64,000 nt of DNA from positions 65,104,662 to 65,168,661 of the forward strand of contig NW_027328740.1 in NCBI RefSeq assembly GCF_048564905.1, in the 5' to 3' direction. The stretch's first letter is position 1. Every line of letters begins with the position of its first letter. Of the stretch, positions 11,800-23,999 are shown one piece after another. The notes below the pieces were generated by a model that did not search any database, was not told the origin of the DNA, and saw only the letters and a list, made by a program, of their open reading frames with translations. This stretch comes from Vicugna pacos. Lineage: Eukaryota; Chordata; Mammalia; Artiodactyla; Camelidae. Made by a program: the position numbers and the translations under genes.

Positions 11800-12790
11800 T
11801 AAATTTATTCAGCAAATAATTTTTGACTGCCTACTATGTACCCAGGACTAGTCTAGGCACTTGGAATAGATCAATAAACAAAACAAAATTCCTGTCCTCA
11901 CGGAGCTTGGTTGGAGTCTAGCTGGGATGGGGGTGGAGATGACAATTCACACAACAGAGCAGCAGAGGAGGTGGCATGTTAGGAAAGAGGAACCATGGAA
12001 AAATCAAAAAAGGGCAAGGTAAAGAGAGTTGAGGGTATGGGATGAGGGTGATGTTGTATTAAATACCAGAGCAGGCCACACTGAGGACTGAGGGTAGAAC
12101 TAAGACTTGGAGGTAAGAAGTCCCAGGTGGACGGAATAACCATCACCAAGGGCAGCGCACACCTCACATGTTCCAGAATGGGGACACGGCTGGAGCTGCG
12201 GAGAAGGGTCAGTGCAGGTCCTTCATGGCCTTGGAGGACGTTGTAAGGACTGTGGCTTTTACCCAGAGTGAAATGGGGAGGCACTGCAGAAGGACGACAC
12301 TATCTAACTTAGGTTTTCGAGGCTCACTTGACTGCCGGGTGAGAATAGTCAAAACGGGTCAGAGATGAAAGGTGGGAAGCCTCTGAAAAGGGCTGTGCAG
12401 GAGGAGAGGACAGTGGCTCAGGGCAGGGAAGCAGCAGTCGAGGCAGGAGCCATGGTGAGAAGTGGCTGGGTTCTGGATATGGTTTAAAGGCAGTGTTAAA
12501 CCAGATCTATTGACAGAATTCATGTGGTATGTCAGTGAAAGTCAGAGTAACTCTAAGCTTTTTAACCCAAGCAGCTGGATGGATTAAGTTTCCACTAACT
12601 GAATGGGGGAGGTTGCAGGAAGAACCAGTTTGGGGGGTAGGAGAACAAAGGGCTCAGTTTTTACACATGTTGCTTTTAAGATATCAGAGTTTCAATTGAA
12701 GGTGTCAAATCAGTAGAAGATTGTAAGAGTCCAGAGTTGGAGAGAAAAATTCTAGCAGGAGACAAAAATGTGGGAATCATGGGTCACACA
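11800..12790 (-). repeat. L2 LINE, long minus-strand fragment
   Basis: The 3' end is clear: 'ttattcagcaaataatttt', 'gcctactatgtacccagg', 'gatcaataaacaaaacaaaa'. It continues into the complement of ORF2: 'ggttctggatatggttta', 'gcagctggatggattaagtt', 'gggaggttgcaggaagaacc'. About 1 kb of an ancient, dead element. Open frames over it on both strands are shadows of it. Confidence 0.8.
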
Positions 12791-12799
12791 GGTGGCACA

Positions 12800-15700
12800 G
12801 GAAGACATGAAACCCAGGTAGTCAAACATTAAGATAACCTGGCATTAACCATAGAAGTTGTCCTTGAGGGCCTGCCTAGTAGGTGTGGATATCAGTCCTA
12901 ATTCCTGACCACTCGAGTTTTAAAAAGCAACTTACAAATGAATTCGTGCAAGACACTGCCTCCAGTGGGTGGGTCCAGAGCTGGAGTGGGAGAATTGGAT
13001 GGTGCACGCTACTCCCTACGGTAGAATGTGTGTGTGTGTACACATGTCTGTGTGCGCAGGGGGATGAGATACACCTGGCTTAAGAAAAAGAGCAAGTAAG
13101 TCTAGAAGCTGAAAGATGAAAGAACATCCAGATATGGTAGAGGGAACAGGGGAAACACTGTGTACTGTAAGACATATGCCCATAATGCCATTTCCCACCA
13201 TCCTTTCATCAGGAACACAGTTGGAAAGGGGGGAATTATGTAGATACGTGTGATGTACACAAACTTTCTGACTATGTAACACTGAATATCTACATATGTA
13301 GCAAGTTAATGATATTTATATCTGCTTCAAATTTAAAAACAAGTTCACAACAGAGGGAAAATAAAATACTGAGGACTGGTAGAAGTATCATAGAAGGCCT
13401 TTCAATGCTCAGAATGGAAGCAAAAGCAGCTTCACCCCACAAAGAATGTCAATAAGAGTCAAGAATGTTTATATTTGCTTAAGAAATTGAGAGTTACAAC
13501 TTCCTGCTTTAAAGAATTAACATAAGACAGATACCACACTATAAGCAACGTCTATACTGGAGATTTCTTAAAGCTATTTTAGTTCCTGCTTGTTCTGATG
13601 TACTCCAGACACTCTGCAAAGAAAACCTTCTATTCAAAGGCTTAAAGGAATAAAAAAAGAAATAACACTGCATTCTTTTCAGTGTTCTCTGTACTGAAAG
13701 TCAATTGCAAATGCAGCACCCTGCCACAGGTCTACATTTTTAACAATAAAGACCTTTGCGCAATTTTTCAATTGCTATGTGACTTTGGGTCAGTCTCTCA
13801 CTAAGAAGCAGAATGGAGTACCAGAAAATGACACATCAGGTCTAAAACTACAGATGTGGGAGATGAACCTACACCAGGAAACAGCTAAGTGGGAGGGTAA
13901 GGTTTACCTTTTAAGTTACCGTAAGTGCAGTTACACCTGCTCCCTGCTTCCCCTGTGAAATGAAGAGCTAGTCTTTTCCAGAAAAGCTCTCATTCTGAGA
14001 ACTGTCTTCTTTAAAATATTCGGAGATTCTCTTTTAAGGTTCTTTCACTTTTAAGCCTTTCCCCAACTCTACATCCTATAACAAGTGTAAAAATTATCCT
14101 ATAGCCTATTGTTACAGAACATACTCTACAAAAGCTGAGGTTTCCCGGGGTTTGGATCCCAGAACTCTGCTACCAGATAATCCTAAAGCTTTCCTTCCAT
14201 AACAGACTCTTCTGCCAATTCCCAGCTGCGGGCAAATTCGGCTTCTCAGACCAGGTAACTTTCTAACTCTGCCTACGAACACTCTGCTGCCAGTAAAGGA
14301 ACTCTCAGACAGAAAGCACACAATGCCCCTAGTGAGGGTTGCCTCCTTCAATCAATCAAGATGCCATCACCAAGCAAATATTTAAACCAACTGCAAAACC
14401 TCTGAAGACAACTTACAAACAATATACTTTCTATGGAGGCATACTATTTGCTCTGGAATAGTGATTTCCATTGGAAGGAACAAAGGACCACATGACCCAA
14501 GCAATTTTTTAAAACTGCACATAACCATCCCTCTTCACGTGAGGATTCAGGCAAGACGGTCTTACAGGCCTAGGTGTAACAGAATGACAGCACCTCTAGG
14601 AGTAGGGTGAAAAGTAGCGAGGTAGACTTCTAGTGAAAGGGGGTGATGTAATAGGCCCCATCGCCCACTTACCTACCACCACAGGACAATCATCTCAGAT
14701 CGAGAACAAACACTTTGGGAAACAGGTTGTTTATATTTTTATGGTATTCTGGTGGAAATAACGCCCTGAGTCATGTGAAGTTGTGGCTGCAAAATTGAAC
14801 AGGGGACTGGACATTTTCACATTCAGGACAAAAGTAGCCCCTGGATAGCCACCATATCTGCTCTCCCCTTTGCCTGTTCACCCCAAAAGCTGCAGAACTC
14901 TCCTGCTTGCAATGACACCCACCACTTCTCACAAATTCTTGCAAAGTTCACATCAGCAGCTGGTGGTGTCAAAGTCGCCATTTGTACTGCTATGAAGTCC
15001 CTCCATTACTTTATATCCCTTCTATTTTCTCTGTTGTCTTCCTAGCTACACTTGCATCCACAAGATGGTTACCGCACTAACATTGCCTCTGTAATCAGTC
15101 CAGGATATAGGAAGTAGAGATTCAACTGTAACCAGTCCCAGAATACTTGTCATCCCACTCTAGTGTCCCCAAAAATACTCTGGCATCCCTCATCTCACTC
15201 AAAGAACCACTGCATTACTTAGAGGTTGTAAAATTAGAGGGCTTTCTCTACTGGGAAACACTGTGCCTTGTGGTAGAGTTGTGATTTCAGTTTTTGCAAC
15301 TACTTACAGGCAAAAAGACATGGCCCGCAAATTTTCTTCAAGCGTTTGATATTTAAACTTTCATTAGATACAGAGCCAGTGGACTAACCGTAATCTATGA
15401 ACATATGGTCATATTATCAAATAATGTTCATGTCTACCTTACAGACATGTAAGGACTTGGATTACACCTGCAGCCTCTAGGCCTTTAGAATTGGATGTGA
15501 AGCATCCTGTGAGATAAAAAACCTCCTATCCAGTCACAGAACACAATTACAGACAACATGACACTAATGTCACTGAATACTTTAGTATAGTCCATGTATG
15601 GTTAAGTTACATCTCCAATTTCTCAGAGCTGGAAAGGAGATGTCTAGAAAAGCTGGAAAAGCCCAATTACCAAAACAGCTCAAAAGTTAAAGCAGACTCC

Positions 15701-16315
15701 TGCACCTCCCAGAACAGAGGGCGGAGGGGGCATTGCCCACCACTCTGTCCTCCCCCAGGACGTGGCATGTGGGGAAGCAGGCAGGAATGGGTGGCTGGGA
15801 CTCGGAGGTGGAGAGGTGATGAAAGCAAGAGTGGAACTGCTCTGGTCCTAGAACAACAGAGCTGTAAAAAGCTCGGCTTCAGTTCAACCAACTCCCTCTC
15901 CCACTTTCCCTCCCACCTACGTGACAAACAGAGCACAGCCAGGCACTTTCTGCCCATGACGGTGACTACTAGCAGGAAAGGGACCAGGATAAAAGCATGT
16001 CCTATAAAAGATCAGTCTGATTTTAAGGCTATGTTATAAACAATGAACAGCACTCTCAGAGTGGGACACTTGTGAGGCGCTCAAGTAGGGAGGAGGAGGT
16101 TGAGGATCCATTTCCAGCACTTCCATGTCTTTTATCACTCCTATTTCTGACCTTTCCTTTGCCACTTTTTGTAGCACTGCCATCACTGGCAGGTAAAGGG
16201 GCAGCAATGTGACTTGGCCGTTTGGCTGATGGGGCTACATTTCCCAGCAGTGGAATGAAAAGGCACTGGAAGAGGATCAGCTGGAAGATGTGCACTGCGG
16301 TCCTGGCCTGTGCCA
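12800..16315. other. Unassigned DNA, no gene seen
   Basis: A GT run at 13,028-13,042 and a few MIR-like scraps (13,780-13,810) are present. Open frames at 14,112-14,351 and 15,667-16,316 have no splice context and no recognisable protein character. Confidence 0.45.
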
Positions 16316-16319
16316 AACA

Positions 16320-16400
16320 CTAACCAGGTGATCCTGGGTTAGGCTCTTAGTCTCTCTGGGCTTCCGGCTGTTTACTTATAAAATAAGGTTTTGTCATTAC
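16320..16400 (-). repeat. MIR end fragment
   Basis: The sequence 'ggctcttagtctctctgggc' then 'tttacttataaaataagg' is the common MIR end ('...tctctgagcctcagtttcc...ataaaatgg'). Confidence 0.55.
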
Positions 16401-16879
16401 ACAAATATATCCAATATGAAATGTAACATGAAAGTCAAACATAATGACATCTCACCTGCTTGCCTCAGGGAACTGTACAAGCACTGAACACTATGTGAAT
16501 GTAAACACAGTCTTAAGAAAACTATTGAGATAAAGCGCTAAACTGAACATGGAGATAAAGTTTTTTGGATTTTCTTGGCTTTCTTTTTTAACTGCAACAC
16601 TGAATTAATAGTTATTAGCTATAATCCACACCACCATCACTGCGAATAAATAAAGAAGGCAAGCACTGCCTGGATGCCTGTTATTGCCCGATGCTAAGCA
16701 GGGTGAGGGGTATAAAGGAGGCTGAACAAGTGAGTCTTCTCCAGTTACCAGCTAAGTGAGGAGACACATTGGAAATCACCCAGGAATGGTACCAAGTCAG
16801 TACTCAAATCCAAGATTACAGGCTACTGATCATAAACAGTACAGGAATACAAAGAAGAGCTAGAAGTATTTGGAATAAA

Positions 16880-17530
16880 TAGGGAAGACTCTATGAAGGG
16901 GATGGGGCTCCAACTAGTTCTCAGGGCAATTCTAATCTGTTTTAACTGAGGACTGGATAGGAAAAGGCTGGTGACTCCTGGTTTTTAATAAGGCACAGGT
17001 TACCCTAGGAGGCTAAGTTACATAATGATTGGAAAAAATAATGTAAGTCCAAAATGATGAAGGGTCGAGACTCCCTGGCTGAGATCTGGTTGTGTTAAGT
17101 CTTTGACTTGACTGTAGATGTTGGAGCACCAAAACTCTAGGTTGACTGAAAGGGGGGGAGAGAATATCCAAGAATTCAGCAGAAGGAAAAATTCATGTAT
17201 CAGGGATGAAAGCTCTTCATCAGAGTATCAGCAATCAGAATAGACACTTGAAACCAACAACATACAGTTCAAGAAGCTGACAAAATGTGGAGGGTGGTGA
17301 GAGAAAGACAAATCAAAGACCACTCCAAGCCTTTGTGTATTCAAGACCGGAAGAATGATTATCCCACTGAATAAGTGGAGACGCTGCAAGAAAAAAGATT
17401 ATGAAATCAGCTTTAGACATGTTGAATCTGACGTATGAGCTAAGAGTAGGTTTTCTCTAAGAAGCTCAAAATTCAAAACTGAAGCACAGATGTTGAGTAC
17501 AGACTTAAGATGCAGATGGACAAGACATGA
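16880..17530 (-). repeat. L2 LINE fragment
   Basis: It contains the complement of L2 ORF2: 'caaagaccactccaagcctt', 'aagtggagacgctgcaag', 'tttagacatgttgaatctga', 'tgaagcacagatgttgagta'. Strongly diverged. Confidence 0.6.
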
Positions 17531-17534
17531 TAAA

Positions 17535-18690
17535 TCTCCTAAAAGAAAACATAGGCAAAACATTATCTGACATAAATCTTAGCAACATTCTCCTAGGGTA
17601 ATCTACCCAGGCAATGGGAATAAGAGAAAAAAATAAACAAAAGGGACGTAATTAAACTCATAAATTTCTTCACAGCAAAGACAACCATAAGTAAAACAAA
17701 AGGAAACAACAAACTACGAATGGGAGAAAATATTTGCAAATGATACGACTAACAGAGGCTTAATTTTCAGAATATATAAGCAGCTCATAGAACTTAATAA
17801 TAAAAAAACAAACAACTCAATCTTAAAATAGGCAGAAGACCTAAAGAAGCATTTCTCCAATGAAGACACAAATGGCCAATAGGCACATGAAAGAATGCTC
17901 GATATCACTAATAAACTGAGAAATTCAAATCAAAACTATAATGAAGTATCAGCTCCCATCAGTCAGAATGGCCATCGCTCAGAAGTTCATGAATGATAAA
18001 TGCTAGAGAGGCTGTAGAGTGAAGGGTACCCTCTTACACTGCTGGTGGGAATCTAGTTTGGTGTAGTCATTATGGAAAGCATGGAAATCCCTGAAAAAAC
18101 TAAAAGTAGACTTACCCTATGACCCAGCAATCCCACATCTGGGTATATAACTGGAAAGAACTCCAATGTGAAAAGATACCTGCACACCAGTATTCACAGC
18201 ACCACTGTATACAATAGCCGAGACATGGAGGAAAGCTAAATGTAGCAACAGATGACTGGATAAAGAAGTTGTGGCATATTTATACACTGGAATACTACTC
18301 TACCATGAATAGGACAAAATAAAACCATTTGCAGCAACATGGATGGAGCTAGAGATCATCATTCTAAGTGAAAGCAGCCAGAAACAGAAAAATACCAAAT
18401 GATACCACTCATATGTGCAATGTAAAAAAAGAGAGAAAAAGACACTGTGAACTCATCTACAGAACAGAAACAGACTTGCAGACTTAGTAAACAGTCAAGG
18501 TTACCAGGGAAAGGGGATAGGAAGGGATAAATTTGGGAGTTCGAGATTTACAAATGTCAGCCACTATATATAAAAAGAGATTTTAAGTTAAGTTTCTTCT
18601 ATATAGCACAGAAACCTATGTTCATTATCTAGCAATAACCTGTAATGAAAAAGCCGATACAGCCACCAACTGAGGAAGCAAGAGAAGAAA
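17535..18690 (+). mobile_element. L1 LINE 3' end, truncated
   Basis: L1 ORF2 3' sequence runs from 'aaagaaaacataggcaaaac' through 'aatggccaataggcacatga' and 'gacccagcaatcccacatct' to 'aacatggatggagctagaga', then the 3' UTR ending near 'ctgtaatgaaaaagccgata'. About 1.15 kb, 5'-truncated, with no complete ORF. It ends directly beside the GC-rich 160-bp repeat units. Confidence 0.92.
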
Positions 18691-18711
18691 GGAGAGTTAG
18701 TTATGCTGGGC

Positions 18712-18965
18712 TAGAGCCGACTTCTAAAATCCTTGTCAGCCACTGAGGCTGCCCCGAGTACACTGAGCTTTCCTTCCAGGGACAGGCGGACATGACATGC
18801 GTCCTGCAAACCTGGGGCAGCAGAGGCCGTCCCCAGGTCTGGCCCTAGGGGAGATGGGAGCAAGTCCACCTGCTCCCCTTGGGGCAGCACCCCTCCCTGC
18901 AGCCCCCGCCACCTGACTGCACCACGCCTGCCTCTCAGGAAACCACTGACTTGAAAACAAGTGGT
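18712..18965 (-). repeat. GC-rich ~160-bp repeat, two minus-strand units
   Basis: The reverse complement carries the marks of the family: 'caggcgtggtgcagtcaggt', 'ggacttgctcccatctcccc', 'ggacggcctctgctgcccca', 'cctgtccctggaaggaaagc'. Anchor points lie about 160 bp apart (near 18,775 and 18,935). It is followed by units in the opposite orientation. Confidence 0.75.
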
Positions 18966-19013
18966 CCACGAACATGGGGCAGCGGCAGGGAGATGGGCAG
19001 CGACCTGGCAAGC

Positions 19014-19330
19014 TGGTAGATTTGCCCCCATCTCCCCCACGGCCTGTCAAGGGCTCGGCCTCTGCTGCTCCAGGCACGGTCCGCAGGTCAGCCTGCTCTC
19101 GGGAGGAGGGCACGGTGTGGTCAAAGGCAGTGGCGGGTTATGGGGTCTGCCCATGGGAGCCCTTGGATTTGCTTCAAACTCCCCAGCGCATGGCCTGAGC
19201 TTGGCCTCTGCTGCCTCAGGTTCGTGGAACTCAGGTTACAGGTCAGCCTGCTCCTGGAAGGCGGGTGCTGTGCTGTCAGGGAAAGGTGGCGGCTGCTATG
19301 GCGGGATTGGGACTGCCCTGTGAGAGCGGG
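19014..19330 (+). repeat. GC-rich ~160-bp repeat, two plus-strand units
   Basis: Anchors 'caggtcagcctgctctcggg' (19,084) and 'caggtcagcctgctcctgga' (19,240) lie 156 bp apart. Each is preceded by 'ctcggcctctgctgctccag' or 'ttggcctctgctgcctcagg' and followed by a gtggcgg/ggtggcggctg block. The same family builds the array at 58.75-60.85 kb. Confidence 0.8.
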
Positions 19331-19339
19331 GGTTGCAAC

Positions 19340-19600
19340 AATTTCCCGCTGCTGCTGCAGCCATCCCAGCACACTGATCGCACCGAGCCCATCTCCCAGG
19401 AGCAGACTGACCTGTAACCTGAGTCCCACTAACCTGGGTCTTTAGAGGCCGCCCCCAAGGTCAGGCCGCGGGTAAGATGGGAGCAAATCCAGGGGCTCTC
19501 ATGGGGCAGTCCCCATTCCATCCGAGGCCCCGCGACCGCACCGCACCCGCCTGCCAGGAGCAGGCCATCGTCTGAGGACCAGTCGGAGATGCTCTGGAAC
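19340..19600 (-). repeat. GC-rich ~160-bp repeat, two minus-strand units
   Basis: The complement of the unit is visible: 'cccatctcccaggagcagac', 'ggccgcccccaaggtcaggc', 'taagatgggagcaaatccag', 'acccgcctgccaggagcagg'. Anchors are near 19,395 and 19,555. With the two blocks before it, the order is minus, plus, minus. Confidence 0.75.
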
Positions 19601-20150
19601 CGTCCACGCGCCCTCCCAACTCCCGGGGCTGTACCTGCTCTCCTAAACCCGGGTAGAAGCGGCGGCAAAAACGCGGTGTTCAGGAACTACTAATACCGGG
19701 GTTACCACGAACCACAGCGGCGGCTGGGACCCGCCTCTGGGTCCTAACGGGACGCGCGGCCGGGACCTCACCTCCGCACCCCTCCCTGGGCGCATCCTCA
19801 GCTGCACAGCACAGGCGTCACCCGCCGGGTCCCCGAGCAGCGCGCCCCTACCAGCGCCCTCTTAACTGTCCGGCAGCGGCAGCCGAGCCGCGGGCAAGCG
19901 GCGGCCCAGGCCCCAGGCCGTGTTCCTCTTCCAGGAGCTGGTCCAGGAGCAACCGGCTGCCGCCAGCTTCCACGCGTTCTGGGTGGGTTCCGGCGTCCGC
20001 GCGTCTGTCCGTCTGCGCGTGCGCGCCCCTCCTCCTCCCGCCCGCAGCGCAAACTGCTCGGGTGGGTCTCCTGCTTTACCGGCCCTGGCCGCTGGGGCCG
20101 GGAGGAGCCAGGTGGGGCCCCTCCTGCTTGTCCCGCTGGGTCTCCATCCC
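19480..20150. promoter_or_regulatory. CpG island, probable promoter
   Basis: CpG pairs are dense ('gggacgcgcggccgggacct', 'cggcgtccgcgcgtctgtcc', 'gtctgcgcgtgcgcgcccct'), against very few in neighbouring DNA. No TATA box or coding first exon is convincing on either strand. A minus-strand transcript from here would run towards the ANO6-like exon at 7.4 kb, but no linking exons were found. The left edge overlaps the GC-rich repeat units, so part of the CpG density comes from them. Confidence 0.65.
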
Positions 20151-20199
20151 CAGAGCCTTCACCCAGCCACCGACTGGGTCCTGGCACAGAACTAGAACC

Positions 20200-21370
20200 A
20201 CGACTGCCCTAGGCTAGGCCTCACCCACCCAGCCCCACTTCCCCTGATCAACTTCCCCTCCCTGTTACTACCCTCCCACCACTGGCCAGGCCCAGTCTCC
20301 CACCAGACCTTGAAGACAGGGCTCCTTCTCCTCACACCATTGTCCCTGCCCTGACACTCCATCCTGCTAGGTCCTAACCTATGGCCCCTACACCCACAAG
20401 CTTACCCCTCATGCCTCAACACAGGACACCCAACAACCTGAAATTATCCCCCTCACCTCTCAGCCAGGTCATTTCCACTCTGATCGGGCCCCACACCTCT
20501 CAACCTGTACCCCCACACCATGGGATCCCCTTCAATCTGAGTGCACCCCTACTCTGAGCTCACTCACTCACCCCTCACCCTGTGGTTGGGGTGGGGAAAT
20601 CCGTGCTCCAGTAATGATGACTACTGCCACCAGTGGGGGATCGAGCCTAGTGTGCACCTTCATAGTTAATGTCTGAGACTACAGGGTGAGGCAGGCTGGG
20701 CTGAAGGTGGTTCCAATTCCCGCCTTGGCACCCTGATCCCCGCAGCCTGTGCCTCAACTGACCCGATGGGTCAGGTTGATCCCAGGCTGCCAGCCACTGG
20801 CCTTGGGCTTTGGGTGGTTGATGGTACTGATGGTGATCTGGACCCCTAGGGCGGAGGCACTGGGCACGCGGACCTTTGGTGTGGGGGAGTTCAGAGTTTG
20901 CACTTGATCCCAGGGTTACACAGCAGATGGTGGGCTGTGTGCATGGGGCTGTGTGCATGGCATGGACTCAGCACAGGTGGGTGCAGGGACCTTGTTCATT
21001 CACACCAGGCCAGAGGGAAGAGGAAAGGGAGTTTTTAAAGTGTCAAAGTGAGGAATCCAAAGCTTTAGAGCAAAGTAGGAAGGTGCACTGGCCAGGCCAC
21101 CATGGATCTCACCGCGACGCTTGTCCCTTGCATCAGGGGAGACTGGCAGTTGACTGGCCAATGAGACATCCCCTGCTGTGGTATAGTTTACAGGCAATTG
21201 AAGGGATTTTGAAAGGTAATTTTAATCCAATAATTGTCAGTTTCTCTGCGGTAGATTAGGTCCAAAATCATGGTGAATCTGGCAAGGATCCTGCCTGAAA
21301 TCCAGCCTGGGACAGTGGAGGACCCACCCAGGAATCATCCACTTAGCTCTCACCAAAAGTCACTGTAATA
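20200..21370. other. Unassigned DNA between CpG island and inverted repeat
   Basis: C-rich, CpG-poor sequence at 20,200-20,580 and then mixed sequence. Open frames at 20,647-20,958 and 20,876-21,259 show nothing I recognise. Confidence 0.4.
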
Positions 21371-21373
21371 GAG

Positions 21374-22056
21374 AAGAACAAATCTGACTCCATATTGGAT
21401 CTGTTCCTTTTCTTTAACCCTCTGCAGTGTTTTCAAGGCTTAGACTTGCTAGCTCTGCACTTTTTGTAAAACAGGGTTGCCTTTAGCCTGAAATAAACAG
21501 GAGAGCCTATTCTCAAAAGTCTGAGCTTTAAGGATATTAACACTTTGCACTCCTATAAAGATAACAAGTTGCAGAATAGAAAAAGTTAGTTTTGTTGCAG
21601 GTTTTGCAGAAACACCATGATCTGACCCACGTGGACAGCTGCAAAGGATTCCAAGAACAAGGAATTTCTACACCAACAAGTTTGCAACAACCAACCACAG
21701 CCCCTCCACTTTTTAGCAGAATAAGAGCCTGAAGTTGACATGTGGAAGATGGTTCTCCAAGATATTAGTCCGCCATTATCTTGGTTTACAGCTGTTTATG
21801 TAGACCAGGCCTCTGTAAGTCCTCTAACAAAACAAAAGTAGTTTTCTATTCTACAACCTGTTGTCTTTATATAAGTGCAAAAGTGTTAATATCCTTAAAA
21901 ATCAGAGCCTTGAAAGTAGGCTCTCCTGTATATTTAAGGCTAAAGGCAACATTGTTTTACAAAGGTGCAGAGCTAGTAAAACTAAGCCTAGAAAAGAGGG
22001 CAAAGGGTTAAAGCCAAAAGGACAGATCTTCTATGGAGTCAGATTTTTTCTTTTCT
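21374..22056. repeat. Long inverted repeat (arms ~220 bp, loop ~230 bp)
   Basis: The left arm (about 21,374-21,597) starts 'agaacaaatctgactccata' and includes 'ggatattaacactttgcact'. The right arm (about 21,826-22,056) is its reverse complement, with 'aagtgcaaaagtgttaatat' and 'tctatggagtcagatttttt'. By eye the arms agree at about four bases in five, with small indels. The arms have LTR-like texture, so this may be two relics in opposite orientation rather than a foldback transposon. No gene is seen in the loop. Confidence 0.85.
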
Positions 22057-22059
22057 ATT

Positions 22060-23040
22060 ATACTATATTCTATTTTTGTTTTAAGTATATAAGAATAAAG
22101 TTTAGCCTTTTTCCATTTTAAATTGTGCAATTTTAAGGAGCATTAATTGCATTCACAGTGCTGTGAGACCAGCACCACTTGTTTCAGACTATTTCCTTCC
22201 TCAAAGTAAAAGCTTGTATACAAAGAGCACCCCACGTCCTACCTCCCCTAGCCCATGACAAGCCCTAATCCCCTTTCTCTCTCTATGTCTTTACCTATCC
22301 TGGAGGTTCCCTATCAATGAAATCGTATAAAAGGTGGCTTTTTTTTTGGTTTGTCTGCCCACATATCTTAAGTAGGGACGGGTGAATTATTTTTTTTTCA
22401 CGTGAATTAGCATTTTTGTATTTTGAGAGGAAAGTCCAGATGGATTAAAGATGAGACGTACCATATGAAGCCCTTTTAGTAACTCTGTGTATAATCTCGG
22501 GGTAGGCACTGCTGTTCTAAGTGTGAAATCAGAGCCAGAAGGGAGATGCTTAGCTCTTCTTGTGGCAAAATCAAACCAAACAAAAGCAGAAAACAAAGGC
22601 CAAGAAAGACAGCTGGAAAGACAAACCACAGCCTGGAAAAACCTTTCCTCATGACCCAAGGTCGGAAAAAAGCTTCACATCCCTGTGGTCCAAAAAGCTC
22701 TTGAAGCCCAGTGTTCTGAAAAGAAACAAAACACACAGAGTCAGTTCCAACGAGAGGCAGTGCAGGTGGCCGGTTTGTGCTGGAGATGCTTGACCTCTCA
22801 GGTGAGGACACAGGCAGACAGACAGACTGCAGAGACAGCATTGGCCACCATCACCCTGGCAGGTCTTTAGCCCGGTGACAACCAGCCCTGGTGACAATGT
22901 GAGCAGGCAGAGGCCCCAGGAGGTACCCTGGAAGGAAGAGCAAATGGACGCTCCTCTCCAGCAGAACAAGGTGTAGGATACATCAAAGTGCCACAGGTGC
23001 ATCCCTTCCCTAGCAGTGCTGAGCCTTAGAGAAGATCCCA
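22060..23040 (+). repeat. Direct duplication, copy A
   Basis: About 950 bp matching 25,700-26,650 at roughly 80% by eye. Shared blocks include 'aagcccttttagtaactctg', 'gggagatgcttagctcttc', 'ttgacctctcaggtgag' and 'ggtgacaaccagccctggtg'. The first 200 bases resemble the antisense 3' part of an old L1M. It lies directly after the inverted repeat, which copy B lacks. Open frames on both strands are chance frames in duplicated DNA. Confidence 0.85.
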
Positions 23041-23139
23041 CCAAAGTGCTTGCACAATTTTCAAAGATAATGTTTCTTCAGTAACATGAATTCAAAATAA
23101 TCAATATGTCATCAAGGGATTTTCAGAAGTGACCTGCCC

Positions 23140-23315
23140 TGGACCCGTACAATACACACACATAAATACACACATATACACATAAATATATACACACATA
23201 CATACAGGAAAACAGACAGACAGACTGAAACACAGAGAAGCACGGGGAGACAGAGAAACAGAGAGAGAGACAACTCAGAGAGGCACTGAGAGACAGAGAC
23301 CGAGAGAAAGAACAC
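23140..23315. repeat. CACATA / GACAGA low-complexity block
   Basis: A (CACATA)n-like run (23,150-23,205) passes into a purine-rich run of 'gacaga' and 'gagaga' words (to about 23,310). The minus-strand open frames rich in C, V and L over it are translations of this repeat. Confidence 0.85.
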
Positions 23316-23809
23316 TGGAGCTGGTAATGAGTGGAACTCACATACATTTTCACAAGTCAGTCTATGTGTCAGAACCTGGTCCCAAAGTCGATCCACCCTC
23401 CAGGGGAGGGTGTGGGGATCCCACAAGGGTGTGGGAACAGAAGACAAAAAATAGGAAGCCATTGTGGGGCAGCCCACCACAGAGGCCGAGATGGGACACT
23501 GGGCCTGTATTTCAACATGACAGAATGACCTAGGAGGTTGTATGCCAGAGCGGACGATGTCAGAGTTGTATTTAATTTCAGTCTCACGACTGGGAGCGGG
23601 GAAGCAAGCAGCAAGGAAAGTGACTTTCTCCAGACCCCAGGGCAGACCCCGGCCTGTGTGGGGTGTGCTTTGAACTCTGCCAGCCCTCTGTGGGGTCCTT
23701 CCTTTGCTGAGTCTGTGCACGATCTCCCTGTGATGCCAGCCCGTGGGGGTGACAGAAGCAATAGGTGTTTCTAGGTCTAGAGACAGGATGGGTTCTCTAG
23801 GAAGCAGGG

Positions 23810-23960
23810 GCCAGAATGATCCCCACTGTGCTGATGGGGGATTGGGGAGGCCCTGAGAGGCACATGGCTTGTCCAGGATGATAACACTGCTGAGTAGGGG
23901 GAGCCAGGTCTGAACCCAGCTGTGTCTTCAGAGCTGCGGCACTGGTTGCATCCAGGCCTC
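23810..23960 (+). repeat. MIR SINE
   Basis: Order of motifs: 'atgatccccactgtgctgat', 'gaggcacatggcttgtccag', 'tgctgagtagggggagccag', 'gtctgaacccagctgtgtct'. Confidence 0.65.
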
Positions 23961-23999
23961 CCCAGGGCTATGGGGGGGGGCCTGAGTTGGTGTCACTGT

